NCBI RefSeq assembly: GCF_000320405.1
Contig: NZ_KB291660.1
Span: 1-64,000, forward strand
DNA length: 64,000 nt
Reading direction: 5' to 3'
From: Clostridium celatum DSM 1785
Lineage (GTDB): Bacteria; Bacillota; Clostridia; Clostridiales; Clostridiaceae
This document shows positions 38,018 through 46,220 of this stretch, one piece after another; position 1 is the first letter of the stretch; every line of letters starts with the position of its first letter. Under the pieces are notes generated by a model. The model was given only the letters and a program-made list of their open reading frames with translations. It ran no database searches and was not told the origin of the DNA. A program made the translations under genes and the position numbers.

Positions 38018-39635
38018 TTATTTATCTCTTTCTATACTTCAATGGTGAAACTCCATATTTTTTCTTAAATACATAACTAAAATAATTTGCTTCTGGATAC
38101 CCTACACTGGCTGCTATAACATAAGTCTTATCATCTGTTGTATTTAGTAATTTTACAGCTTCCTCTAATCTAATGGTTGTAAGATAGTTTACAAAATTCA
38201 TTTCTGTTTCTTTCTTAAATATAGTTTAAAAATAAGTTGGACTAACGTGTAATTCCTTACACATTTTTTCAACAGATAGTTCAGAGTCAGAATAATTCTC
38301 ATAAATATATTTTTTTGCTTTTTCAACTAATAAATGTGTTGAATTAACTCGTTCTTTTTTTATGAAATCATTTACTATAATAGCTTTACTTATAAACCAT
38401 TCCTTCATCAATTGTATTGATTCAAAATGTTCTAATTTAGCATAACAATTAAAATCTTCTCCAAAAATATCATTTATATCGAATTTATAAGCTTGTACTA
38501 ATTTTAAAAGTGATGTCATAATTTCCATTAAATATATTCTATATTGATTAAAAGGCAATAATGATTCTTCTGCCTTCTTAAAGATATTGTTTATTTCATT
38601 TCTTATTTCTATATGCCCACCTATTTTAATTGCATTTAACATATTTCTTTCATTACTATCATCAAGTTGGAGCTTTATTACTGTATTTGGTTCAACATCT
38701 TCAATATATATACCTTTACCACTACCTAAAATAAATCTATATTCCAATGCATTTTGAGAACTTTTATATGATGATTTCATTTCAGCTATTTCCATAAAAA
38801 TATGTCCAATTCCTGCAGATATCTTAAAGTTCATAATACGCTTATAAATACTACATATTTCATTTATTCCTTTTATTATATTTAAAATTTCCTCCTTAGT
38901 ATTAAAATTAACTATAACAACAGTATTATCATAATAAGGAAAACTAATAAATTTACAATACTTCCCCAATTCCTCATCAACAATATTTTTTATAGATATT
39001 GATATTAATGATAAATCCTTTTCAATAGCTATATTTTCTAAATTATTAAATAAAAAGCTTCCATCTCCACGAATACTGATTACCGAATAATACTTATAAT
39101 TTAAATCTATATCTAATGTTTTTATTTCTTCATTCCATTTATCATCATTTATACGGCCTTCTATTGCACCAATTAAAAATTGCTCCCTAATTACAGGAAT
39201 ACTTTTCTTATAATTGTTATAAATGCTTTCTATATTCCTTTTTTCATCATACTCCCTATCTAACTGAATTTTTAATTTACTTAATATTTCACTAAATTCA
39301 GCAGAATTAATAGGTTTTAATACGTAATCTATTACATTAATTTTAATAGCTTCTCTTGCATACTTAAAATCATCAAATCCAGTTAATATTATTAACTTTG
39401 TAGATGGCATTATCTCTGTAATTTTTTTCCCTAATTCTATCCCATCCATAAAAGGCATTTTTATATCTGTTATTATTATATCTGGCTTAAGTTTTTCTGC
39501 TTTTTCTAATGCATCCCTACCATTTTCAGCATCAGCAATTATCTCAAATCCATAATCTTCCCATTTTATTTTTTTTATTATTCCTAACCTTATTTCCTCT
39601 TCATCGTCTACTAGCATAATACGATATAGACCCAT
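38018..39635 (-). pseudogene. YesN-type response regulator (receiver plus AraC), in-frame TAA in the DNA-binding domain
   Basis: The receiver domain is intact: MLVDDEEEIR, phospho-acceptor Asp in ITDIKMPFMDG, LTGFDDF and the Lys in VLKPI. A long middle region leads to the AraC domain, which begins ENYSDSELSVEKMCKELHVS and then meets TAA at 38226-38228 after SPTYF. The same frame continues with TIFKKETEMNFVNYLTTIRL, EEAVKLLNTTDDKTYVIAAS, VGYPEANYFSYVFKKKYGVS and a stop at 38018-38020, touching the kinase ATG. TCA (Ser) to TAA is the simplest change. As read, the protein loses its second helix-turn-helix and should not bind DNA properly. Confidence 0.88.
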
Positions 39636-39740
39636 ATGTTATTCCTCCTGATTAAAACCCAAATATACTTTAAGTATATCCCATTATAACACATTTTTCT
39701 ATTTTTGTTTATACTTTATAATTCCATACTTGTTCCCAAA

Positions 39741-39774
39741 AAAAGCCAGAACCACAAAAAGTGATCCTGACTTT
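39741..39774 (-). terminator. Terminator of the mgl operon
   Basis: Arms AAAAGCCAGAACCAC (39741-39755) and GTGATCCTGACTTT (39761-39774), pairing with a few G-U type mismatches. It lies after the small membrane protein gene and before the YesN operon. Confidence 0.55.
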
Positions 39775-39790
39775 CTAATAATCCTTAATT

Positions 39791-40009
39791 TTAAACTATT
39801 ATACCAAAAATAAATGAGGCCGCTAATGCTATTAATAATACCATTATTACTTTATCCATAGTTTTTACTGATACATCTATATTCCCATATATACAATCTC
39901 TCATGTTTCTTTTAGGAACTTCTTTATTTCCTTCAGCTTCATTATTTAAAGCTTCAGCTTTTTCTATATCATTTTCTATGTGTTCTTTATCTGTTACTAC
40001 ATCTTCCAT
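39791..40009 (-). CDS. Small single-pass membrane protein at the end of the mgl operon
   Basis: 72 residues. The first 45 are charged and acidic; the last 20 (VIMVLLIALAASFIFGII) form one C-terminal membrane helix. GGAGGAAT precedes the ATG. It lies 82 nt after mglC with only a hairpin between. No family recognised. It could be a tail-anchored modulator of the transporter. Confidence 0.6.
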   Translation of the reverse strand: MEDVVTDKEHIENDIEKAEALNNEAEGNKEVPKRNMRDCIYGNIDVSVKTMDKVIMVLLIALAASFIFGIIV

Positions 40010-40039
40010 TACTATTCCTCCTGATATTTTTATGTACTT

Positions 40040-40077
40040 AAGACTGTATCAAATCAATATACTTTTGATACAGTCTT
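40040..40077 (-). other. Intercistronic hairpin after mglC
   Basis: Perfect 14-bp stem AAGACTGTATCAAA / TTTGATACAGTCTT with a 10-nt loop. On the minus strand no clean U-run follows, so partial termination or message stabilisation is likelier than full termination. Confidence 0.55.
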
Positions 40078-40091
40078 GTTATATTCTTTAA

Positions 40092-41114
40092 TTATTTCTT
40101 AGATAAATATTTTCTTACGTCAAGTGACACAGCTGTTATGATTATTAAACCTCTTATGATATATTGCCAATAAGCATTAACCCCTATGAAGTTTAATCCA
40201 TAGTTAATTACTTGTAATAACACTGCTCCGATTAATACCCCTGGAATTGTACCAATACCACCAGTAAATGATACACCTCCAACAACACAGGCAGAAATCG
40301 CATCAAGTTCATAGTTAAATCCTGTAGCTGTAGTAGTAGAACCCGCTCTTGCAGCTTCTAAGAAACCAGCAGCACCATAAAGAACACCAGATATAATGAA
40401 TATTATCATTATATTTTTAACTACGTTAACACCTGAAACTGCAGCTGCTTCTGGATTTCCACCAATAGCAAACATATTTTTACCAAGTTTAGTTTTATTC
40501 CATACAAACCACATGATAATTGCAGCAATTGCTAAATAGAATATTAAATATGGAATTTCTACTGGACCTAATTTCAAGTATCCATTAACGAATTTTGTAT
40601 ATCTTTCGTCTAAGTTAGCAACTGGTTGAGCTCCTAGTGGAGGTCTATCAATATAAAGACAAGAAATACCATACGCTATAAGCTGAGTACCCAATGTTAT
40701 GATAAACGCATGAACCTTAAGCTTGGCCACACCAAATCCATTAATTGCACCAAATATTCCACCTATTACAATTGCAGCTATAAATGGCACTATTAGTGGT
40801 AATGCTGGTAAATCTGGATACATTCTTGCAACATAAGTTGTTGATTGTAATAATGAAGCAGAAACTATTGCTGTTAAACCTAAAATACGTCCTGCTGAAA
40901 GGTCAGTACCTTGTAATACTATAAGTCCTGCTACCCCCAGTGCTAGAATACCTCTAGTAGAAGCTTGGCTTAAAATATTTGTAAAGTTTTTAAATGATAG
41001 GAACGATGGTTCCTTTACTATAAAGAATATTATCATTATAAATAAAACAATATATAAAGCATAATTCAAGAAGAAATTTTGTACGCTTTGCTTGTTAACC
41101 TTTGACTTTTCCAT
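40092..41114 (-). CDS. mglC: Galactose/methyl-galactoside ABC transporter permease
   Basis: 340 residues with about nine hydrophobic segments, BPD_transp_2 family. It carries GVAGLIVLQGTDLSAGRILG (segment after helix 2), the EAA-like loop near AIGGNPEAAAVSGVNV and ACVVGGVSFTGGIGTIPGVL near the end. It forms the membrane channel for galactose uptake with MglA and MglB, and lies 18 nt after mglA. Confidence 0.94.
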   Translation of the reverse strand: MEKSKVNKQSVQNFFLNYALYIVLFIMIIFFIVKEPSFLSFKNFTNILSQASTRGILALGVAGLIVLQGTDLSAGRILGLTAIVSASLLQSTTYVARMYPDLPALPLIVPFIAAIVIGGIFGAINGFGVAKLKVHAFIITLGTQLIAYGISCLYIDRPPLGAQPVANLDERYTKFVNGYLKLGPVEIPYLIFYLAIAAIIMWFVWNKTKLGKNMFAIGGNPEAAAVSGVNVVKNIMIIFIISGVLYGAAGFLEAARAGSTTTATGFNYELDAISACVVGGVSFTGGIGTIPGVLIGAVLLQVINYGLNFIGVNAYWQYIIRGLIIITAVSLDVRKYLSKK

Positions 41115-41132
41115 AAATATTGCACCTCTAAT

Positions 41133-42632
41133 CTATATATATTTTGCAGCTAATGTCATTATATCTTCTTGGGATAGCTTGTCTGTATCATCTACACCAG
41201 CCACTCTACCATTAGACATTACTAAAATTCTATCGCATATACCTATTAATTCTGGCATTTCTGATGAAACAACAATTACCCCTTTACCTTTATTAGCTAA
41301 ATCAATTATTAATTGATATATTTCATATTTAGCACCAACGTCTATACCTCTTGTTGGTTCATCAAGTAAAAGTATTTCTGGTTTTGTAAGTAACCATCTT
41401 CCAATAATAACCTTTTGTTGATTACCACCAGATAATGTTCTTATAGCAGTCTTTTGACTTGGAGTTTTAACCTTCATACTATCTATTGTCCATTTTGTGT
41501 CTTCTGTAATCTTTTTATTATCTAATACTCCAAATTTGCTATATCCATCTATGTTAGCAATCATAGTATTAAATTTTATATCAAGTTGTCCAAATATACC
41601 TGTTGCTCTACGCTCTTCTGTTAATAAAGCAAAACCATTTTTTATAGCTTGTCTTGAAGTTGAGTTATTAACAAGATTTCCATGTAATTTAACTTCACCT
41701 GAAGCTTTACTTCTAATACCGAAAATTGTTTCTAATAATTCTGTTCTTCTTGAACCAACTAATCCAGCAACACCTAATATTTCACCTTTTCTTAACTTAA
41801 AAGATGCATCTTTAACTGCTGGCTCGTAAGCACCAGTTAAATTATTAACTTCTAATATAACTTCTCCTGGTTTATTAGTCTTAGGTGGGAAACGATTTGT
41901 TAAATCACGTCCAACCATAAGCTTTATAATCTTATCTGTTGTTAAATTTTTAGCTTCTATAGTATCTATCCATTTACCATCTCTCATGATTGTAACATCA
42001 TCAGATATTTCAAGAATCTCTTCCATCTTGTGAGATATATAAATCATTCCACAGCCTTTTTTTCTAAGTTTATTAATAATTCTAAATAAATGCCTAACTT
42101 CTTGTTCTGCTAATGATGATGTTGGTTCATCAAGTACTAATATTTTCGCATTATATGAAACAGCTTTTGCTATTTCAACCATTTGTCTTTCTGAAACTGA
42201 TAACTTAGCCATTTTTGTTCTAGGATCAACATTAATTTCTAATTCATCAAAAATCTTTTTTGTTTCATCATACATTATTTTTTCATTGATAACTCCACCT
42301 TTACTTGGATATCTACCAAGCCAGATATTATCCATTACATTTCTTTGAAGCACTTGGTTAAGTTCTTGATGCACCATTGCAACTCCATTATCCATGGCTT
42401 GCTTTGGATTTATAAAATTACTTTTTACACCATTTATATATATATCACCTTCATCTTCAATATAAACACCAAAAAGACACTTCATTAAAGTGGATTTACC
42501 AGCCCCATTTTCCCCCATAAGAGCATGAACAGTTCCTGGTCTTACTTTTAATTGAACTTTGTCTAATGCTTTAACACCTGGGAAGCTTTTACTTATCCCA
42601 ATCATCTCAAGTACATATTTTGTATCAGCCAT
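41133..42632 (-). CDS. mglA: Galactose/methyl-galactoside ABC transporter ATP-binding protein
   Basis: 499 residues from ATG 42632. Two fused ABC domains, as in all MglA/RbsA proteins. The first has Walker [10 protein letters not shown], signature [14 protein letters not shown] and Walker B ILVLDEPT. The second has a degenerate Walker A ([10 protein letters not shown]), signature [14 protein letters not shown] and Walker B ILLLDEPT. It energises uptake through MglC. Confidence 0.94.
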   Translation of the reverse strand: MADTKYVLEMIGISKSFPGVKALDKVQLKVRPGTVHALMGENGAGKSTLMKCLFGVYIEDEGDIYINGVKSNFINPKQAMDNGVAMVHQELNQVLQRNVMDNIWLGRYPSKGGVINEKIMYDETKKIFDELEINVDPRTKMAKLSVSERQMVEIAKAVSYNAKILVLDEPTSSLAEQEVRHLFRIINKLRKKGCGMIYISHKMEEILEISDDVTIMRDGKWIDTIEAKNLTTDKIIKLMVGRDLTNRFPPKTNKPGEVILEVNNLTGAYEPAVKDASFKLRKGEILGVAGLVGSRRTELLETIFGIRSKASGEVKLHGNLVNNSTSRQAIKNGFALLTEERRATGIFGQLDIKFNTMIANIDGYSKFGVLDNKKITEDTKWTIDSMKVKTPSQKTAIRTLSGGNQQKVIIGRWLLTKPEILLLDEPTRGIDVGAKYEIYQLIIDLANKGKGVIVVSSEMPELIGICDRILVMSNGRVAGVDDTDKLSQEDIMTLAAKYI

Positions 42633-42724
42633 ACTTTGTTTCACCACTTTTCCATTTATTTTTATTTATACTTTTAGTTACTATATAAAATTTATGTATT
42701 CTAAAAGTTACTAATTTTATCTTT

Positions 42725-42759
42725 AAAACTGCATAGCAATTAATTTACCATGCAGTTTT
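42725..42759 (-). other. Intercistronic hairpin between mglB and mglA
   Basis: 10-bp stem AAAACTGCAT / ATGCAGTTTT with a 15-nt loop and no strong U-run on the minus strand. Such hairpins after binding-protein genes often protect the upstream message and raise its yield over the transporter genes. Confidence 0.55.
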
Positions 42760-42775
42760 ATATCACTATTTAATA

Positions 42776-43852
42776 CTATTTAACAAACTCTTGATATGGT
42801 ATACGAACTGCAACCCCTGTATCATCAAATTCATATGAAGTTCCATCTATAGCAGTTTTACCTTCAGCTAAGTTTAATCCACATTCATATAATGCTTTTG
42901 CCATACCTTCAGCATCTTGAAGAACTGATCCAGTCATATATCCTTTTGAAATTAAATCTTGAGCTGCTGCAGTTGCGTCAACACCAACAACTGGAATAAA
43001 TTTAGATTCATCTCCATTGTTGTATCCTTGAGCTTGAAGTGCTGCTATTGCACCTTGAGCCATACCGTCATTATTAGCAATTACAACTTCTATTTTTTCA
43101 CCATCTTTAGCAAACCATGCTTCCATAGCATTTTGAGCTAATGCTTGGTCCCAGTTACAAACTTGTAATGCAAGCTCTTCAGTTTCAATTCCATTATCAT
43201 TTATAGTTGAAACAGAATATTTTGTTCTTGCTACAGCTTCTGGATTATCAGGTTCACCTTGTAACATAACATATTGCATTTTTCCATCGCCATTTTTATC
43301 TATAGCACTAGAATCTTTGTTCCATACATCTGAAAGAATCTTTCCTTGCATAACACCTGCTTCTATAGCATTTGTTCCGATAAATACTGCTTTATCATAT
43401 GATTTTATTACATCTTCTGATGGTTCTCTGTTGAATAATACTACTGGAATATCTGCATCTTTAATCTTATCAACAACAGTTTGTCCAGCTCCTGTATCAA
43501 CTAAGTTAACTAATAATAAGTCAACTCCTTTTTGAATTAATGTATCTATACTATCATTTTGTGTAGCTTGGTCACCTTTTCCATCATAGAAAGTAAATTC
43601 AACTTTTCCATCACTTTCTTTTGCTAACTTTTCTAAGTTTTGACGAACTGTAGAAATATAAGTATCATCAAATTTATATAAGCATACTCCAACCTTTAAA
43701 GTTTTTTCAGCTGTATCTTTTTCTGTATCTGTTGCATTTGATCCATTACTGCTTGTATTATCTTTAGCTGCATCATTTCCTCCACATCCAACTAAAGCTG
43801 TTACCATAACTGTAGTAACCGCAAGTGCTACTAATTTTTTTATATTTTTCAT
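42776..43852 (-). CDS. mglB: Galactose-binding lipoprotein
   Basis: 358 residues from ATG 43852, which follows GGGAGGG; a longer frame to 43963 lacks signal-peptide logic. Lipoprotein signal MKNIKKLVALAVTTVMVTAL ends at Cys23 (VGCGG). Then a type I periplasmic-binding protein with LKVGVCLYKFDDTYIST, VDLLLVNLVDTGAGQTVVDK, NREPSEDV, MQYVMLQGEPDNPEAVART and NNDGMAQGAIAAL. The calcium-loop-like sequence SAIDKNGDGKMQ matches galactose-binding proteins. First gene of mglBAC. Confidence 0.94.
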   Translation of the reverse strand: MKNIKKLVALAVTTVMVTALVGCGGNDAAKDNTSSNGSNATDTEKDTAEKTLKVGVCLYKFDDTYISTVRQNLEKLAKESDGKVEFTFYDGKGDQATQNDSIDTLIQKGVDLLLVNLVDTGAGQTVVDKIKDADIPVVLFNREPSEDVIKSYDKAVFIGTNAIEAGVMQGKILSDVWNKDSSAIDKNGDGKMQYVMLQGEPDNPEAVARTKYSVSTINDNGIETEELALQVCNWDQALAQNAMEAWFAKDGEKIEVVIANNDGMAQGAIAALQAQGYNNGDESKFIPVVGVDATAAAQDLISKGYMTGSVLQDAEGMAKALYECGLNLAEGKTAIDGTSYEFDDTGVAVRIPYQEFVK

Positions 43853-43898
43853 AAAAATTCCCTCCCATTTTTTAAAGCCTGTATATGTTCTTAAATTT

Positions 43899-43914
43899 TG
43901 TATATCGTTTACAT
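43899..43914 (-). promoter_or_regulatory. Possible cre-like/LacI-type site before mglB
   Basis: On the minus strand ATGTAAACGATATACA, an imperfect palindrome close to, but one base longer than, the CcpA cre consensus. It lies just after a TATAAT-like box and 47 nt before the mglB start. Confidence 0.3.
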
Positions 43915-44072
43915 TTATAATTATATAGTTTTCATAATCTTTACTCCATACGAAATTCTTCACATTTTTATTGAAATTCTTAGATACTTATATAAAAACA
44001 TCTAAAATTTTTATATAAATTTTATTTAGCACCTTATTACTTAGCAATAAGAGGTTACTTTATATTAAAAAT

Positions 44073-44113
44073 AAAAAGCAAGAAATAATTAAATAAAACA
44101 TTTCTTGCTTTTT
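44073..44113 (-). terminator. Terminator after the SDR gene
   Basis: Perfect 14-bp stem AAAAAGCAAGAAAT / ATTTCTTGCTTTTT with a 13-nt loop. Confidence 0.82.
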
Positions 44114-44116
44114 ATT

Positions 44117-44983
44117 TTATGAATTTACTATTTCTCCACCATTAATATGTATAGTTTGACCAGTTATATATGATGCTGAATCAGATGCTAAAAAAACATA
44201 TGCCCCTGCACATTCAATTGGTTGACCTGCTCTTCCTAGTGGAGTATTTAAACCAAACTGTGGTATTTCATTTTCTGCAAAACTTGAAGGAATAAGTGGA
44301 GTCCATATTGGCCCTGGTGCAACTGCATTTATTCGTATACCAGACTTATTTTTTGCTAATTGTGTTGATAGTGATCTTGTTAAAGCTACTATTGCACCTT
44401 TAGTCATTGAATAATCTACTAACTTTTCATTTCCTGCATATGCAGTAACAGATGCAGTATTAATTATAGATCCACCTGATTTCATATGTTTTAAAGCTTC
44501 TCTAGTCATATAAAATGTACCGTAAATATTAGTTTTTATAGTCTTATCAAATTGATCATCTGTTATTTGTTTAAAATCCTTACATTCATACTGAACTGCT
44601 GAATTATTTACAAGTATATCAATTTTATTATATTGACTTATAACCTTTTCTACTGAAGTTCTACAAAAATTAACATCTGAAATATCTCCAGAAATAAGTG
44701 TGCATTTTCTTCCTATAGCCTCTATAAGTTTCTTTGTATCTTCGGCATCTTTGCTTTCATTATAGTAAATTATTACTATATCAGCTCCTTGATATGCATA
44801 TGCTATAGAAACTGCTCTTCCTATTCCACTATCTCCACCTGTTATTATAGCAACTTTATCTTTTAATAAATCTCCTGTTTGTGTATAATTTTCATCATAA
44901 TATATAGGTGTTGGTGTCATTTCATATTCAAAGCCTGGATGATGATTTTGATGTTGTGCTTTAAATGTTATTGGAAAGTTCAT
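44117..44983 (-). CDS. Short-chain dehydrogenase, YhdF/general-stress-protein-39 type
   Basis: 288 residues with the extended N-terminus of this subgroup (QHQNHHPGFEYEMTP). NAD(P)-binding ITGGDSGIGRAVSIAY near residue 48, VNNSAV near 126, catalytic Ser in NTASV and YSMTKGA near 191 (Tyr and Lys), and PGPIWTPLIP. All catalytic residues are present. Members are stress-induced in Bacillus relatives; the natural substrate is not known. Confidence 0.93.
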   Translation of the reverse strand: MNFPITFKAQHQNHHPGFEYEMTPTPIYYDENYTQTGDLLKDKVAIITGGDSGIGRAVSIAYAYQGADIVIIYYNESKDAEDTKKLIEAIGRKCTLISGDISDVNFCRTSVEKVISQYNKIDILVNNSAVQYECKDFKQITDDQFDKTIKTNIYGTFYMTREALKHMKSGGSIINTASVTAYAGNEKLVDYSMTKGAIVALTRSLSTQLAKNKSGIRINAVAPGPIWTPLIPSSFAENEIPQFGLNTPLGRAGQPIECAGAYVFLASDSASYITGQTIHINGGEIVNS

Positions 44984-45019
44984 TTTATCACTCCATTAAT
45001 AATATAATAAAATTCTATT

Positions 45020-45208
45020 CTAATCTCTCTTATTTTTTAATAATTCTTCAACAACAGCTTTAGCTTCTGCTAAACATGAACCACAACCTTTTCCACAATT
45101 AGTTGCTTCTTGAACCTCATCAAAAGAATCTGCACCATTTTCTATAGCTCTTTCAATATCATCTACTGATACATTAAAGCAATAACAAACTTTTTTATTT
45201 TTATCCAT
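45020..45208 (-). CDS. BFD-like [2Fe-2S] ferredoxin
   Basis: 62 residues. Four cysteines in the pattern CYC...CGKGCGSC bind a [2Fe-2S] cluster, as in bacterioferritin-associated ferredoxins and the NirB/NifU middle domain. Small stand-alone forms take part in iron release or electron transfer. AGGAGG-like site (GGAGGT) before the ATG. It lies 36 nt upstream of the SDR gene on the same strand, so co-transcription is possible. Confidence 0.85.
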   Translation of the reverse strand: MDKNKKVCYCFNVSVDDIERAIENGADSFDEVQEATNCGKGCGSCLAEAKAVVEELLKNKRD

Positions 45209-45284
45209 TTCCTATACCTCCAAATAATATTAATTAATATCTACTTATATAATTTGCAATTCTTCTTATTGTTATTCAAAATAT

Positions 45285-45368
45285 AAACCATTAGTAATGA
45301 AAGCTATATCTTTTTAAAGATATAGCTTTCATTACTAATGGCGATATAGCTTTCATTACTAATGGTTT
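45285..45368 (-). repeat. Terminator-like hairpin with duplicated arm
   Basis: One arm (45285-45310) is complementary to two adjacent copies of the other arm: 45316-45341 and 45343-45368. Each pairing is perfect over 24 to 26 bp, so two mutually exclusive stems are possible. On the minus strand the duplicated arms come first, after the nudC stop, and the unique arm is followed by TTTATATTTT. It looks like the nudC terminator in which one arm was tandemly duplicated. Confidence 0.8.
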
Positions 45369-45376
45369 TAATTTAC

Positions 45377-46201
45377 TTATAAAAGTGAATCTATTATTCT
45401 TCTTGCTATTGTTGTTTCATCAGGTATCATAGGTAGATTATCTTTTTTATACCAAGCTGCATGAACTATTTCATCTCCATCAACTTTTATTTCACCTGAT
45501 TCATATTCAGCTGTAAAACCTATCATTATGGAATTTGGATAAGGCCATGGTTGACTATCAAAATACTTAATATTTTTGACCTTAATCCCAACTTCCTCTA
45601 AAACTTCGCGTTTTACACAGTCTTCTAAAGTTTCATTAACATCTAAAAAACCAGCAATTACACTATGTAATCCTTCTGGAAAATTTTTATTGTTAGCAAG
45701 CAATATTTTATCTCCATTTGTTATTCCAACAATTATTGCAGGACAAACATTTGGATAAGTTGTATATTTGCAGCTTGAACATTCCATTGAAAATTCATTT
45801 TCTGAAATCTTATTTTCAGCTCCACATACACTACAATATTTATTAGTTTTATGAAAATGTATTATTTGGGACGCTCTACCCCATATAGGGAAAATATCTT
45901 TATCTATAACTGCAGCTCCTTGCCTTAATGATAAAAGTTCAAACTCTCCATCTGTTTCAACGCAAGAATTTATTTCTCCACAAAAGCAATGAATGCCATT
46001 TAATTCTCCTAAATGATATTTAGTTTCTAATCCATCAATAAAATTTTTAACATCTTTAAATGTTGGCGTTATTATTCTTCCTTTATTCTCTTTAATAAGT
46101 ATTTGTTTATCTTTAAATATAAGCCACAAATCTTCCTCTCTATTTCCCTTAGGAAATTTTGCATCAGAAATAAAATTCAAATATTCATTGTTATTTACCA
46201 T
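45377..46201 (-). CDS. nudC: NAD(+) diphosphatase
   Basis: 274 residues from ATG 46201 (GGAGG; the in-frame TTG upstream is part of the SD). NudC cleaves NAD(H) to NMN(H) and AMP and can remove NAD caps from RNA. A zinc ribbon (CSVCGAEN ... MECSSCKY, residues about 136-158) is followed by the Nudix box GFLDVNETLEDCVKREVLEE plus VGI, near 190-212. The NADH-family SQPWPYPNS motif follows at once. It lies 19 nt after the GTPase gene, probably as one operon. Confidence 0.93.
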   Translation of the reverse strand: MVNNNEYLNFISDAKFPKGNREEDLWLIFKDKQILIKENKGRIITPTFKDVKNFIDGLETKYHLGELNGIHCFCGEINSCVETDGEFELLSLRQGAAVIDKDIFPIWGRASQIIHFHKTNKYCSVCGAENKISENEFSMECSSCKYTTYPNVCPAIIVGITNGDKILLANNKNFPEGLHSVIAGFLDVNETLEDCVKREVLEEVGIKVKNIKYFDSQPWPYPNSIMIGFTAEYESGEIKVDGDEIVHAAWYKKDNLPMIPDETTIARRIIDSLL

Positions 46202-46220
46202 CTTAACCTCCAATTTAATC

